From Neoasaia chiangmaiensis (GTDB taxonomy: Bacteria > Pseudomonadota > Alphaproteobacteria > Acetobacterales > Acetobacteraceae), in the NCBI RefSeq assembly GCF_002005465.1, contig NZ_CP014691.1, positions 2,116,501 through 2,180,500 on the forward strand: a stretch of DNA of 64,000 nt, written 5' to 3'. Positions 40,607 through 49,381 of the stretch are shown one piece after another. Within the stretch, counting starts at the first letter, position 1. Every line of letters starts with the position of its first letter. The position numbers and the translations under genes were made by a program. A model generated the notes under the pieces. That model made no database searches and was not told the DNA's origin. It saw nothing but the letters and a program-made list of their open reading frames with translations.

Positions 40607-42246
40607 AGCAGGGCTTTTTCACTCGTATGCGCCAAGCCTTCTCGGGCAAGGCGCAAGCAAACGGTCATGTGCCGGCGACGCTGCCACCAAACTGGATGGG
40701 GGGCATGGGCGGCCCGTTCGCCTACGACGCAGCGAATATGTTCGGTGCGGAAACGGCGGACTGGAATCCGTGGCTTCGTTCCCCGGATGCGGAGATTAAC
40801 ATTGATCGCGACCGTATGGCAGCGCGGTCACGAGACCTTTTCCGCAATGACGGCTGGGCTCGGGGGAGTGTTACGCGCATCACGGATAACGTGGTGGGCG
40901 CGCAATTTCGCTTGGTTTCCAATCCGGATTATCGTGCGCTTCGTTTCCGACACGGATCGGCATTTGATGCCGTGTGGGCGAAAGAGTTCCGACAAGCCAT
41001 GGAAGCCGAGTGGCGGATGTGGTCGGAAAACAGCCAGTTGTTTTGCGACGCGGCCCAGAAGCTTACCGTGACGCAGATGTTTCGACTGGCGTTCATGCAT
41101 CAGATGAAAGACGGCGAAGCCCTCGCCGTTTTGCGCTGGATGCCGGAAAATATCGAGATGGGCGCAGATTATGCGACCACGCTGCAGCTGATCCATCCGG
41201 ATCGCCTATCAAATCCCTTCCAGCAGATGGACACCCACAGTCTGCGCGGAGGGGTCGAGATCAACAATGATGGTGCCCCGATTGCGTATCACGTTCGGCA
41301 GGCTCATCAGTTTGACTATTTCGACGCCATCCAGAGCATGACGTGGGATCGTCTGCCACGGTTCACCCCATGGGGGCGACCGGTCGTCGTCCACTCCTAC
41401 GATTTCGACGACGCCGGGCAGCATCGTGGCCTGAGTGCATTCATCCCCGTACTCAGCCGTTTCAAAATGCTGGCCAATTACGACAAGGCAGAACTGCAAC
41501 AAGCTCTGATTCAGACGATTTTCGCGACCTTCATCCAGAGCCCGTATGACCCGGAAGACGTGGAAAACGCTCTCAGTGACGGGGAATTGTCTCAATATCA
41601 GAAAATGCGTCAGGAGTGGCATTCGGAGAATAAGCTCACCCTGGGCGGCGCGCGTATCCCGGTCATGCCACCTGGGGAAGAAGTCAAAACGGTTTCTGCC
41701 ACGCGGCCCAACAGCGGGTTCGACGCATTCCAAGGGACGTTCTTACGAAACCTTGCGGCAGGAATCGGAACGTCTGCCGAGCAGCTGAGCATGGATTATA
41801 GCAAGACGAATTACAGTTCGTCCCGCTCCTCCATGCTGGAAATCTGGAAAACGATGCATCGTCGCCGCAACGATTTCGCGGTCAGCTTGGCGAATCCGAT
41901 CTATTCCGGTTTTGCCGAAGAGGTATTTGACCAAAAGCGCGTTCCGTTGCCGCGTAATGCGCCTGACTTCCTGGATGGCAAAACCGCATACACGCGCTGC
42001 TCGTGGATCGGACCTGGCCGCGGATGGGTCGACCCGGTGTCCGAACGTCAGGGTGCCGTCATCGGTCTCGACGCCGGGTTCAACACTCTCGAACGTGAAT
42101 GCGCCGAACAGGGACTGGATTACGAAGAGGTCCTCGATCAGCGCCAGGTTGAACGCCAGATGATGGCGGAGCGAAACCTTCCTTATCCCCAATGGGCCAT
42201 GGGTTCCCCCATGAACCAGGCCACAAAGAAACCGGACGCCGAATGA
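40603..42246 (+). CDS. Portal protein (lambda gpB family)
   Basis: 547 residues. DRMAARSRDLFRNDGWARGS, VTRITDNVVGAQFRL, then MRQEWHSENKLTLGG, TFLRNLAAGIGTSAEQLSMD, YSKTNYSSSRSSMLEIWKTM are hallmark blocks of lambda-type portals. Forms the dodecameric vertex for packaging. ATGA overlaps on both sides. Confidence 0.95.
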   Translation: MKQGFFTRMRQAFSGKAQANGHVPATLPPNWMGGMGGPFAYDAANMFGAETADWNPWLRSPDAEINIDRDRMAARSRDLFRNDGWARGSVTRITDNVVGAQFRLVSNPDYRALRFRHGSAFDAVWAKEFRQAMEAEWRMWSENSQLFCDAAQKLTVTQMFRLAFMHQMKDGEALAVLRWMPENIEMGADYATTLQLIHPDRLSNPFQQMDTHSLRGGVEINNDGAPIAYHVRQAHQFDYFDAIQSMTWDRLPRFTPWGRPVVVHSYDFDDAGQHRGLSAFIPVLSRFKMLANYDKAELQQALIQTIFATFIQSPYDPEDVENALSDGELSQYQKMRQEWHSENKLTLGGARIPVMPPGEEVKTVSATRPNSGFDAFQGTFLRNLAAGIGTSAEQLSMDYSKTNYSSSRSSMLEIWKTMHRRRNDFAVSLANPIYSGFAEEVFDQKRVPLPRNAPDFLDGKTAYTRCSWIGPGRGWVDPVSERQGAVIGLDAGFNTLERECAEQGLDYEEVLDQRQVERQMMAERNLPYPQWAMGSPMNQATKKPDAE

Positions 42247-43106
42247 GCAGGTTACCCCATCTCGCACAGCGTCTCTTCAATACGCCGATCGCGATCCAGC
42301 CTCAGAAGGCCGAGATCGTGGTGGCGGCATTGGCGGATCGACTGGGCGTTACCCACATGTTCCGTGACGGATCCATGCGCGCTCTGTCACAGTCGTCGAT
42401 GCTTCTGGCTGACGAGGACCGCGCCCCTGATCGTGCCTACCAGGTCGTGGCTGGCGTCGCGATTATTCCTGTAACGGGAACGCTCGTTCAGAAACTCGGT
42501 ACGCTTCGGCCGTTTTCGGGAATGACTGGCTATGACGGCATCCGCATCAACTTTCTTGCTGCGTTGAACGATCCCGATGTCGAAGCCATCGTGCTCGATA
42601 TCGATAGCCCAGGCGGCGAAGTAGCAGGGTGCTTTGATCTTGCCGACGCTATTTACAGCGCGCGCGGGCAGAAGCCGATTCACGCGGTTCTGAACGAGAG
42701 CGCTTATAGCGCCGCGTATGCGATTGCGTCTGCTGCTGACCGAATCACTGTGCCGCGCACTGGCGGAACTGGGTCGATCGGCGTGATCTGCATGCATGTG
42801 GATCTGACGAAGGCGCTTTCCGAAAGCGGTGTCGTCGTTACCATGATCCGATACGGCGCCTATAAAGCCGAAGGATCCGAGTTTGAGGCCCTGTCGAAAG
42901 ATGCGCTTGCTCGGATGCAGGCAGACATCGATGAGATGGGCGAACTGTTCTGCGACACGGTTGCGCGGAATCGCTCGATCAAAGCCTCAACTGTCCGTGG
43001 CTTTGAAGCCCGGACATTTCTCGGCGCTTCAGGCGTCGATGCGAAGCTCGCGGATGCCGTTGCGGCACCGGATGCAGCATTCGCCGAGCTGCTTGGCTCG
43101 CTCTGA
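42243..43106 (+). CDS. Head maturation protease (S49 family, lambda gpC type)
   Basis: 287 residues from the ATG in ATGA overlap. DIDSPGGEVAGCFDLADAI, then NESAYSAAYAIASAADRITV with the catalytic Ser, RTGGTGSIGVICMHVD, and YGAYKAEGSEFEALS with the likely Lys. Prohead protease in the lambda gpC position. No overlapping Nu3 frame is needed, because a separate scaffold gene follows. Confidence 0.92.
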   Translation: MSRLPHLAQRLFNTPIAIQPQKAEIVVAALADRLGVTHMFRDGSMRALSQSSMLLADEDRAPDRAYQVVAGVAIIPVTGTLVQKLGTLRPFSGMTGYDGIRINFLAALNDPDVEAIVLDIDSPGGEVAGCFDLADAIYSARGQKPIHAVLNESAYSAAYAIASAADRITVPRTGGTGSIGVICMHVDLTKALSESGVVVTMIRYGAYKAEGSEFEALSKDALARMQADIDEMGELFCDTVARNRSIKASTVRGFEARTFLGASGVDAKLADAVAAPDAAFAELLGSL

Positions 43107-43145
43107 TTTGTTGCGGCATCGCCGCATTTCTCAAAAGGACATTCC

Positions 43146-43796
43146 ATGGCACGCACCCGCGATGCTTTGCTGGGCTCGAGTGTGAGCTTTGCCCATCTGA
43201 TCGGCACCGGCGCAAGAGCCGCTCGTCGCGCGAAGCGCGCCGAGGACCGGGACGACGATCAGGAAGATGACGATGCCCCTGGCGCTGACGACGATGACGA
43301 CGGCACCGACGCGAAGAGCGCCAAGGGCAAGCGCGCGAAAGAGGGTGATGAAACCAGCGACGATGACGCTGATGATGATGGCAGTGACGATGAGCCCAAA
43401 AGCCGGAAAACGGCCAGGGGAAAGCGCGCTGACGACGACGGCGATGATGCTGACGACGATGACGCTGATGATGAAGAGGATCCGAAAGCGCGTGCCGCCC
43501 GCAAGCGCGAGCGCGCCCGCTGCGCCGCGATTTTCGGCAGCAAGTCGGCCGGCAAGCGGCCTGACCTTGCTGCGCATCTTGCGTTCAACACGAGCCTACC
43601 GCGTCGCGAAGCCGTCAGCTTGCTGAAGGCAGCTGCTGCTGGCGAAGAGCCAAAGAAAACCGGTCTGTCCGCGCGGATGGAATCCTTCGGAGACTTCCGT
43701 GTCTCGGGATCGGCACCTTCGCCGAACCGGCGGCAGGCTGTCACCAGCTCCTGGGACGCTGCGGCGGCCAGCGCCGGCATCAAAACGCGCCGGTAA
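43146..43796 (+). CDS. Scaffold-type protein with long Asp-rich tract
   Basis: 216 residues. A tract of about 100 residues is dominated by Asp alternating with basic blocks (EDRDDDQEDDD, DDDGDDADDDDADDEEDP), and a C-terminal helical part (SLPRREAVSLLKAAAAGEEP) follows. Sits between protease and decoration genes where scaffolds usually lie. Coding repeats rich in GACGAC may be slippage-prone. Confidence 0.65.
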   Translation: MARTRDALLGSSVSFAHLIGTGARAARRAKRAEDRDDDQEDDDAPGADDDDDGTDAKSAKGKRAKEGDETSDDDADDDGSDDEPKSRKTARGKRADDDGDDADDDDADDEEDPKARAARKRERARCAAIFGSKSAGKRPDLAAHLAFNTSLPRREAVSLLKAAAAGEEPKKTGLSARMESFGDFRVSGSAPSPNRRQAVTSSWDAAAASAGIKTRR

Positions 43797-43824
43797 TTTC
43801 ATCTGACAGCAAAAGGATCTGACG

Positions 43825-44481
43825 ATGGTCAGCCCTGTTCTGAACGAACATTTTTATACTGGCGCGTTCCTCGTCCGCGAAGCCAATGGCTTTCTGTCGC
43901 GCGACGAAGGCGTCCTGGTCAACGAGACATCTGCACCGATCTCCTTTGAAGGTGGTTTGATTCTCAGCTCTGCGACCTCCGTCACCGGTGAGTTTACCTT
44001 CAATGAAGGCAACACGGGCAACGGGACGATCGGCGCGATCTCTGTCGCAACCGGGACGGCGCCAGCCAATTATAGCATCGAATTTACCGATGCGACCGAC
44101 TTCACCGTCACGGCGCCCGATGGGAGTGTCATCGGCACTGGCACGGCCGGGACAGCGTTTTCGGGCGGCGGCCTTGGGTTTACGGTGACGGCAGGCAGCA
44201 CGCCTTTTGTCGCGGGTGACGGCTTCACCATTGTCGTCGTGGCGACGAGCGAGCCACAGTATGTGCCCTATACCGGTGCTGCAAACGCGGTGGGAGTCTT
44301 GTTCAATCGCCGGATCGTTGAAGCCGAAAGCGCCAGCAAGGTGACGGTAATCTCCCGCATGGCCGAGGTGAACGGCGCCGAACTGGAATGGGACGCCTCT
44401 GTGGAGGCCGCGGCGAATGCCGCGACGTTGCAGGCGCAGGCGCTTGCTCAGCTCAAGGCGCAGGGCATCGTCGCCCGCTAA
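43825..44481 (+). CDS. Head decoration protein (lambda gpD type) with inserted beta domain
   Basis: 218 residues, about twice lambda gpD (110). Both ends match gpD (VSREEGVLV-like start; VGVLFNRRIVEAESASKVTV near the end); about 100 residues in the middle (FTFNEGNTGNGTIGAISVAT ... VTAGSTPFVAGDGFTIVVVA) form an inserted beta-rich domain exposed on the capsid (inference). Confidence 0.85.
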   Translation: MVSPVLNEHFYTGAFLVREANGFLSRDEGVLVNETSAPISFEGGLILSSATSVTGEFTFNEGNTGNGTIGAISVATGTAPANYSIEFTDATDFTVTAPDGSVIGTGTAGTAFSGGGLGFTVTAGSTPFVAGDGFTIVVVATSEPQYVPYTGAANAVGVLFNRRIVEAESASKVTVISRMAEVNGAELEWDASVEAAANAATLQAQALAQLKAQGIVAR

Positions 44482-44526
44482 TCCCGTTGCCGCTTAGCGG
44501 TCAAGGATTTCCATAATAATTGGTCA

Positions 44527-44552
44527 CCCGCCCACCTTCTTAGTGTGGCGGG
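44527..44552 (+). other. Hairpin between decoration and capsid genes
   Basis: CCCGCCCAC pairs with GTGTGGCGGG around CTTCTTA with one bulge. No T-run follows, so partial termination or mRNA processing is possible. Confidence 0.45.
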
Positions 44553-44579
44553 CGTCGCACTGTACGCCCCAGGACGAAC

Positions 44580-45617
44580 ATGAGCGTTTTAGACGTATTC
44601 AATCAGGACCCTTTCACGAGCATGGAACTCACCACGTTCGTGGACCGGGTGCCGTTCCAGCCGACCGGCATCGGCGATCTTAATATCTTTGAGGATAAGC
44701 CGATCCGCACGACCGCGCTGATGGTCGAGGAACGTAACCAGAAGCTCGTCGTGATTCCGACCAGCGCACGTGGTTCGGCGGCAACCGAGCGTCAGACCGA
44801 GAAGCGCACAGCGCGTTACTTCGAAACTCCCCGCCTGTCGCATGGTGATACCATTTACGCGACTGAGCTCCAGAACGTGCGTCAGTTTGGCGAACAGTCT
44901 GTGCTGATGCAGGTGCAGACTGAAGTTGCGCGCCGACTTGCAGGACCGACCGGCCTGACCTCCAATATGGAATATACCTGGGAGCTGCATCGCCTATCGG
45001 CGATTCAGGGCCAGCTCCTCGATGCCGATGGCTCAGTGCTTTTCGACTGGTTTGATGAATTCGGCATCAAGCGGCCGACCGAAATTGGTTTCAACCTGAG
45101 TGCAGCAACGCCCAAGGACGGTGCGCTTCGTATCCTCATCAACCAGAAGGTCGTGCGTCCCATGATGCGGGCGGCGCAGGGCGCCTGGACGCCGTCCACG
45201 AAGATCTACGCCATGTGTGGCGATGAATTCTGGGACGCGTTGATTACTCACCCGGATGTGTTGAAAACATACTTCAACTGGGAAGCTGCCAAAGAACTTC
45301 GCAAGGGAACGGCCTTCGAAGCCATGGATTTCGGCGGCGTGAGCTGGTTCAACTATCGCGGTTCAAACGATAATTCGACTATCGCCGTGCCGACAGACAA
45401 GGCGAAGTTCTTCCCGGTTAATGCGCCTGGCGTCTTCCAGCGGGCACTGGCACCGGGCGAATCCGTTGAATGGGTCAATACGCCGGGCAAGCCGATGTAT
45501 GTGATCCCGATTTTCGATCGTGATCGCAATTTCTGGTGGCGCCAGGAAGTCTATTCCTACCCGCTGCACATTTGCACACGACCGGAAATCCTCCAATCCG
45601 GCCGCCTGGGGAGCTGA
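44580..45617 (+). CDS. Major capsid protein (lambda gpE type)
   Basis: 345 residues. The lambda E family pattern: PFTSMELTTFVDRVPFQPTG near the N-terminus, GRRRTARYFETPRLS-like segment (KRTARYFETPRLSHGDTIYA), ELQNVRQFGEQSVLMQVQTE, and C-terminal QEVYSYPLHICTRPEIL. Forms the icosahedral shell. Confidence 0.93.
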   Translation: MSVLDVFNQDPFTSMELTTFVDRVPFQPTGIGDLNIFEDKPIRTTALMVEERNQKLVVIPTSARGSAATERQTEKRTARYFETPRLSHGDTIYATELQNVRQFGEQSVLMQVQTEVARRLAGPTGLTSNMEYTWELHRLSAIQGQLLDADGSVLFDWFDEFGIKRPTEIGFNLSAATPKDGALRILINQKVVRPMMRAAQGAWTPSTKIYAMCGDEFWDALITHPDVLKTYFNWEAAKELRKGTAFEAMDFGGVSWFNYRGSNDNSTIAVPTDKAKFFPVNAPGVFQRALAPGESVEWVNTPGKPMYVIPIFDRDRNFWWRQEVYSYPLHICTRPEILQSGRLGS

Positions 45618-45621
45618 TTCG

Positions 45622-46035
45622 ATGCCATTGGATTGGGACAAACTCGTCATTGGACCCTGTCAGCAGATTTTCAGTGACGATCCGATCCAATGGCAGTCAT
45701 CGCTCTTGGGAGGTCTGATTCCCATCAGCGGAATCTTCGATGAAGGGTTTCTGGCGCTTCAGCCTCTTGGTGGGGAGGAAGACGGGCTGACCCCCGTACA
45801 CGTATCCAGTGCCAAGCCTATTGTTGGCATACAGCTGTCGCAGTTCGTCCAATACGGCGTTGAACCGCAACAGGGCGATATTCTGATTATCAGAAAGCAA
45901 ACCTACCGGATTCAGGAGGTGCGGTCTGATAGCCATGGTTCAGCAACGCTCATCCTGAACGATGCGGAAAGAGAAAATGACCCTTTACCGTTCGGACCTC
46001 CGCGAAATGGCGGCGCAGGCTTTGCGGGACGCTGA
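45622..46035 (+). CDS. Head-tail joining protein (gpFII position)
   Basis: 137 residues from MPLDWDKLVIGPC. Beta-rich (SAKPIVGIQLSQFVQYGVEP, QQGDILIIRKQTYRIQEVRS), as in gpFII-type connectors. Overlaps the next gene by 59 bp. Confidence 0.65.
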   Translation: MPLDWDKLVIGPCQQIFSDDPIQWQSSLLGGLIPISGIFDEGFLALQPLGGEEDGLTPVHVSSAKPIVGIQLSQFVQYGVEPQQGDILIIRKQTYRIQEVRSDSHGSATLILNDAERENDPLPFGPPRNGGAGFAGR

Positions 46036-46501
46036 CACGCTCGCCGGTGAGAATGTCTTTACCGCCCGGTCCTGGCCAGTGACCCCTGCCGCCCTCCCCA
46101 CTATTCAACTTCAGGTTCCTGAAGATGACGGCGAGAGTATGGGGCGCTCTGCGCAAGGCTTCACTCGCGTTGCAAATCTTGCCATTCGAGCCAAGGTTCT
46201 TGGCGGAACGCCTGAGAAAGCAGAACTGACCGCTGAGGTAATTGGCGAGCAGATCGAAATGGCGCTGATGTGCAGCGCGGCTCTTCAAGAGGCGATTCAG
46301 CAGGTCACGCATCTTCGATCGAGCCTCGTTATTGATAGCTCGGGCAGGAATCATATCGCTGAGCTCAGGATCCTGATGGGCCTGGAATATTCCGAGTATT
46401 TTCCGCCTCCAGGCACACCGCTGGCCGAGATCAAGGGCCAGATGCAGGCCGAGGGCAATCCCGATTTCGCCGATATGGCGGTCCCATTTCCACAGAATTG
46501 A
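45977..46501 (+). CDS. Tail terminator / completion protein (gpU-like)
   Basis: 174 residues from MTLYRSDLREMAAQALRD (GGAAAGAGA upstream). AALPTIQLQVPEDDGESMGR, VANLAIRAKVLGGTPEKAEL and a helical stretch fit tail-terminator type proteins. Between the connector and the Mu-like tail block. Confidence 0.6.
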   Translation: MTLYRSDLREMAAQALRDADTLAGENVFTARSWPVTPAALPTIQLQVPEDDGESMGRSAQGFTRVANLAIRAKVLGGTPEKAELTAEVIGEQIEMALMCSAALQEAIQQVTHLRSSLVIDSSGRNHIAELRILMGLEYSEYFPPPGTPLAEIKGQMQAEGNPDFADMAVPFPQN

Positions 46502-46509
46502 GGTTTTCC

Positions 46510-46704
46510 ATGTTGGTGAAACCGGCACTGGGCCGCGCTGTGCGCTGGCCCGGCACGCGGCGTTTGCTCGCCGAGAGCGGGCAGGACGTTCCTGAAACGA
46601 GTTTCTGGCTTCTGGCCCTGCACAATGGCGATGTCGAGAAGGTCGATCCTTCTCCCGTCAAGGCGGTGTCGCCTCCTATCGAGACGCATGAGGTGTCGGC
46701 ATGA
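46510..46704 (+). CDS. DUF2635 protein (Mu gp38 type)
   Basis: 64 residues. VKPALGRAVRWPGTRRLLAE, SGQDVPETSFWLLALHNGDV matches the small DUF2635 protein always found directly before the sheath in Mu-like phages. ATGA overlap with the sheath. Confidence 0.8.
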   Translation: MLVKPALGRAVRWPGTRRLLAESGQDVPETSFWLLALHNGDVEKVDPSPVKAVSPPIETHEVSA

Positions 46705-48191
46705 GCGGGACCATCACAGTGCCGGGCTATAACGCTGCCAATCGGGTTCCCGGCTTCTATTTCGCGCTCGACAACTCCAAGGCCAACACAGCTTCGGCAG
46801 CGCGGCGCGTGCTGATCGTCGGGCAGCAGCTGGCAGGCGCATCGGCCGTGGCCGGTGTGGCGACGCTGTCGAACGGGCCGAGCGACGCGATCGCCAAATA
46901 CGGCGCGGGTTCGCAGTGCGCCCGGATGGTGGCGCGCTATCGCAAGCTCGACAGCTTCGGCGAAGTCTGGGTCCTGCCTTTGGCCGACGACCCGAGTGCC
47001 GTTGGTGCGACGGGCAGCTTCACGATCTCCGGGACTGCGTCGGCCTCCGGTACGCTGCCACTGTATGTCGGCGATCAGCTGATCTCCACGCTGGTGACGG
47101 CGGGCGATACGGCGGCCACGATCGCGGCCAACGTTGTTGCAGCAGCTGCCGGCGTGACGAACATGCCGGTCTCGATCGCGATCGATGGCGCGCAGAGTGC
47201 CAAGATCGATGTGACGGCGCTCAACAAGGGTATGTCGGGGAACGATATCGCGCTCGGTGTCGCGCTGCTCGGCACGCCGGGTGGCCAGTCCGTCCCGGCA
47301 GGTGTGTCGGTGACGATTGGCGCCATGTCCGGTGGCACGACCAATCCGACGAACGTCGCCTCGGTCCTGTCGACGCTCGGCAACCGCGTCTATGACCTGT
47401 TCATCCATCCCTACACGGATGCGGGCAGCCTCAGCGCCCTCAAGAGCCTGTTCGATAATGACACGGGTCGCTGGTCGCCGATGCAGCAGCTCTATGGTCA
47501 CGGGATCACCGCGTATCGCGGCACCTATGGGCAGGCAACGGCGTTCGGTCTGACACAGAACGATCCGCATCAGACGATCATGCCGATCTCTGACAGTCCG
47601 AACGCGCCGATGGACTGGGCAGCGGAAATCGGTGCGCAGGTTGCCGTGTCGATGCGTAACAACCCGGCGCTGCCGATCAGTGGTATTCCGCTGACCGTCA
47701 TGGCGCCATCCGACGCGGGGCGCCTTACCTTCGATCAGCGATCCAGCCTGCTGTATGACGGGATGTCGACGCACACGGTCGCCGATGACGGTACAGTATA
47801 TATAGAGCGGCTGCTGACGACATATCAGCAGAATGCCGAGGGACAGCCGGACAACAGCTATCTCGATATCGAGACGCTGCTGCAGGCGGAAGTCTGCCTG
47901 CAGGATATGAGCAGCTTCCTTGCACAGCAGGTGGGCGGTTCGATCCTGGTGGCGGACGGCACCAAGATCCCGGCCGGTGTGAAGGCGACCACGGCCCAGC
48001 TGATCGGCAAGCTCTGTGCGTCGCGCTATCGCTGGCAGGCGTCGCAGCTGTGGGTGCAGAACGCTGACACCTTCGCGGCGAACATCGTCGCGCAGAATAT
48101 CGGCGGTGGCGTGGTCAAGTTGCTGATGCCCTACGACTTCGCCAATCAGCTCTGGGTCATCGCGGGCAACGCCCAATTCGTGAAATCGTAA
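46701..48191 (+). CDS. Contractile tail sheath protein (Mu gpL type)
   Basis: 496 residues. VPGFYFALDNSKANTASAAR, VLIVGQQLAGA, VWVLPLADDPSAVGATGSFT, then a variable middle, and conserved QLIGKLCASRYRWQASQLWV near the end. Identifies the phage as a myovirus. Confidence 0.93.
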   Translation: MSGTITVPGYNAANRVPGFYFALDNSKANTASAARRVLIVGQQLAGASAVAGVATLSNGPSDAIAKYGAGSQCARMVARYRKLDSFGEVWVLPLADDPSAVGATGSFTISGTASASGTLPLYVGDQLISTLVTAGDTAATIAANVVAAAAGVTNMPVSIAIDGAQSAKIDVTALNKGMSGNDIALGVALLGTPGGQSVPAGVSVTIGAMSGGTTNPTNVASVLSTLGNRVYDLFIHPYTDAGSLSALKSLFDNDTGRWSPMQQLYGHGITAYRGTYGQATAFGLTQNDPHQTIMPISDSPNAPMDWAAEIGAQVAVSMRNNPALPISGIPLTVMAPSDAGRLTFDQRSSLLYDGMSTHTVADDGTVYIERLLTTYQQNAEGQPDNSYLDIETLLQAEVCLQDMSSFLAQQVGGSILVADGTKIPAGVKATTAQLIGKLCASRYRWQASQLWVQNADTFAANIVAQNIGGGVVKLLMPYDFANQLWVIAGNAQFVKS

Positions 48192-48201
48192 GGAGGGGAC
48201 C

Positions 48202-48585
48202 GTGTCCGGATCCGTTTATCGCGGGCCCCTCGCGGGCACCGCGACCTGCACCATCAATGGCGAGCCGTGGAGCATCGTCAGCGAATGCCAGTATCAGCCT
48301 TCGGGCGATGTCAACGAGACCCTGAAAGGGCAATCGGCGGTTGAAGGCTTCTCGGTCATGCCGCAGCAGGGCTTCGTCCAGATGACCCTGCGTGACCGGC
48401 GCGATCGCGACGTTTCGGCGTTTCAGGGCGCGTCGGGGCTGACCATCGTGATCGTCCAGGCCAATGGCAAGGTCGTCACCTGCACCAATGGGTGGCAGAC
48501 CGAGGCGATCAATCTCAACACGCAGGAAGGCACGTTCGAGCTGCATGTCGAAAGCGACAGCGTGACCGTGGATGTGGTGTCCTGA
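48202..48585 (+). CDS. Tail tube protein (Mu gpM type)
   Basis: 127 residues. YRGPLAGTATCTINGEPWSI, QPSGDVNETLKGQSAVEGFS, MTLRDRRDRDVSAFQGASGL fit the inner-tube family; forms hexameric rings inside the sheath. The stop overlaps the next ATG (TGATG). Confidence 0.88.
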   Translation: MSGSVYRGPLAGTATCTINGEPWSIVSECQYQPSGDVNETLKGQSAVEGFSVMPQQGFVQMTLRDRRDRDVSAFQGASGLTIVIVQANGKVVTCTNGWQTEAINLNTQEGTFELHVESDSVTVDVVS

Positions 48586-49247
48586 TGACCCAGCCGACTG
48601 ATCAGGAACTGCTGGCGGCGCTGTCGCCGGTCGATGACGAGGTGAAGGAGGGCGTCGAGGAAGGCGTCTTCGTTCCCCCGAAACCGATCGAGACGAAGAC
48701 GGGCCAGTTCACTGAACTTCGGCTGCATGAGCCGAGCGTCTTCGCCTTTCTTTGCGCAACGCAGGTGATCGGCAAGCGGGCGACACTCGAATCGGTCTAC
48801 GATTCGCAGATCGATCTCGTGGCACGCGTCGCCGGCTGGCCCAAGACGGGGATTGAGCAGCTTGGATCCCGCCAGCTCGACGAAGCGATCGAATACGTCG
48901 TGAAATTCGAGCGTGACGCGCGCCGGGATCTGGACGAGACGCCGGATTTCTCCGAGCAGCTCATCCTGTCCTTCGATCCCCCGATCGATGGTGGTGGTCG
49001 GCAGCACGGCGAGATGATGCTGCGTGAGCCCGTCGTAGCGGAACGTCGCCGTTTCAAGGTGATTGAGGCCAAGATGACGGCCGAGGCCTCGTTCCGGGCC
49101 GAGATCAAGCTTGTCGAAGACGTGAGCGGCTGGCACCCGGCAGCGGTCATGCGACTGCCCATCAGCAAATTCGTCAAGGCGGCCGACTATCTCACCGGTT
49201 TTTTTACCTCTGGCCAGGCGATTGGGAGCAGCTCCCGGCTGACCTGA
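48585..49247 (+). CDS. Tail assembly chaperone, short form (Mu gp41 type)
   Basis: 220 residues in frame 0. ETKTGQFTELRLHEPSVFAF, and C-terminal AVMRLPISKFVKAADYLTGF are as in Mu gp41/P2 gpE. It stops just after a T-run (TTTTTTT, 49199-49205) that allows a -1 shift into a longer form. Confidence 0.85.
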   Translation: MTQPTDQELLAALSPVDDEVKEGVEEGVFVPPKPIETKTGQFTELRLHEPSVFAFLCATQVIGKRATLESVYDSQIDLVARVAGWPKTGIEQLGSRQLDEAIEYVVKFERDARRDLDETPDFSEQLILSFDPPIDGGGRQHGEMMLREPVVAERRRFKVIEAKMTAEASFRAEIKLVEDVSGWHPAAVMRLPISKFVKAADYLTGFFTSGQAIGSSSRLT

Positions 49248-49381
49248 GCCAGATCTTCACCGGCTGGACGCGCGGCGACCAGGAAAGTCTGTCCGGCACG
49301 GCCATGATGGCGGCGGTCGCAGACGCACGCCGGATCGTCGAGCAGCGGCAGAAGGAAGCAAGGCGTGGGAACCGGCGTTAA
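48585..49381 (+). CDS. Tail assembly chaperone, -1 frameshifted long form (Mu gp41-42 type)
   Basis: Frame 0 until 49205, then -1: the slip on T TTT TTT (49199-49205) makes the next codon TAC at 49205. The -1 frame runs YLWPGDWEQLPADLSQIFTG ... EQRQKEARRGNRR to TAA 49379-49381, 58 more residues. It has no start codon of its own near its beginning, overlaps the tape-measure GTG by 17 bp, and its content (FFYLWPGDW) matches what gp41-42 fusions show. Confidence 0.8.
49199..49205 (+). other. Slippery heptamer for programmed -1 frameshift
   Basis: T TTT TTT with codons GGT TTT TTT in frame 0 (49197-49205). Classical X XXY YYZ slip site in the tail chaperone gene. Confidence 0.8.

Noticed and set aside
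46431-48176. Long minus-strand frame of 581 codons opposite the tail sheath
   Set aside because: Arg/His-rich shadow of a clearly real sheath gene; no motif.
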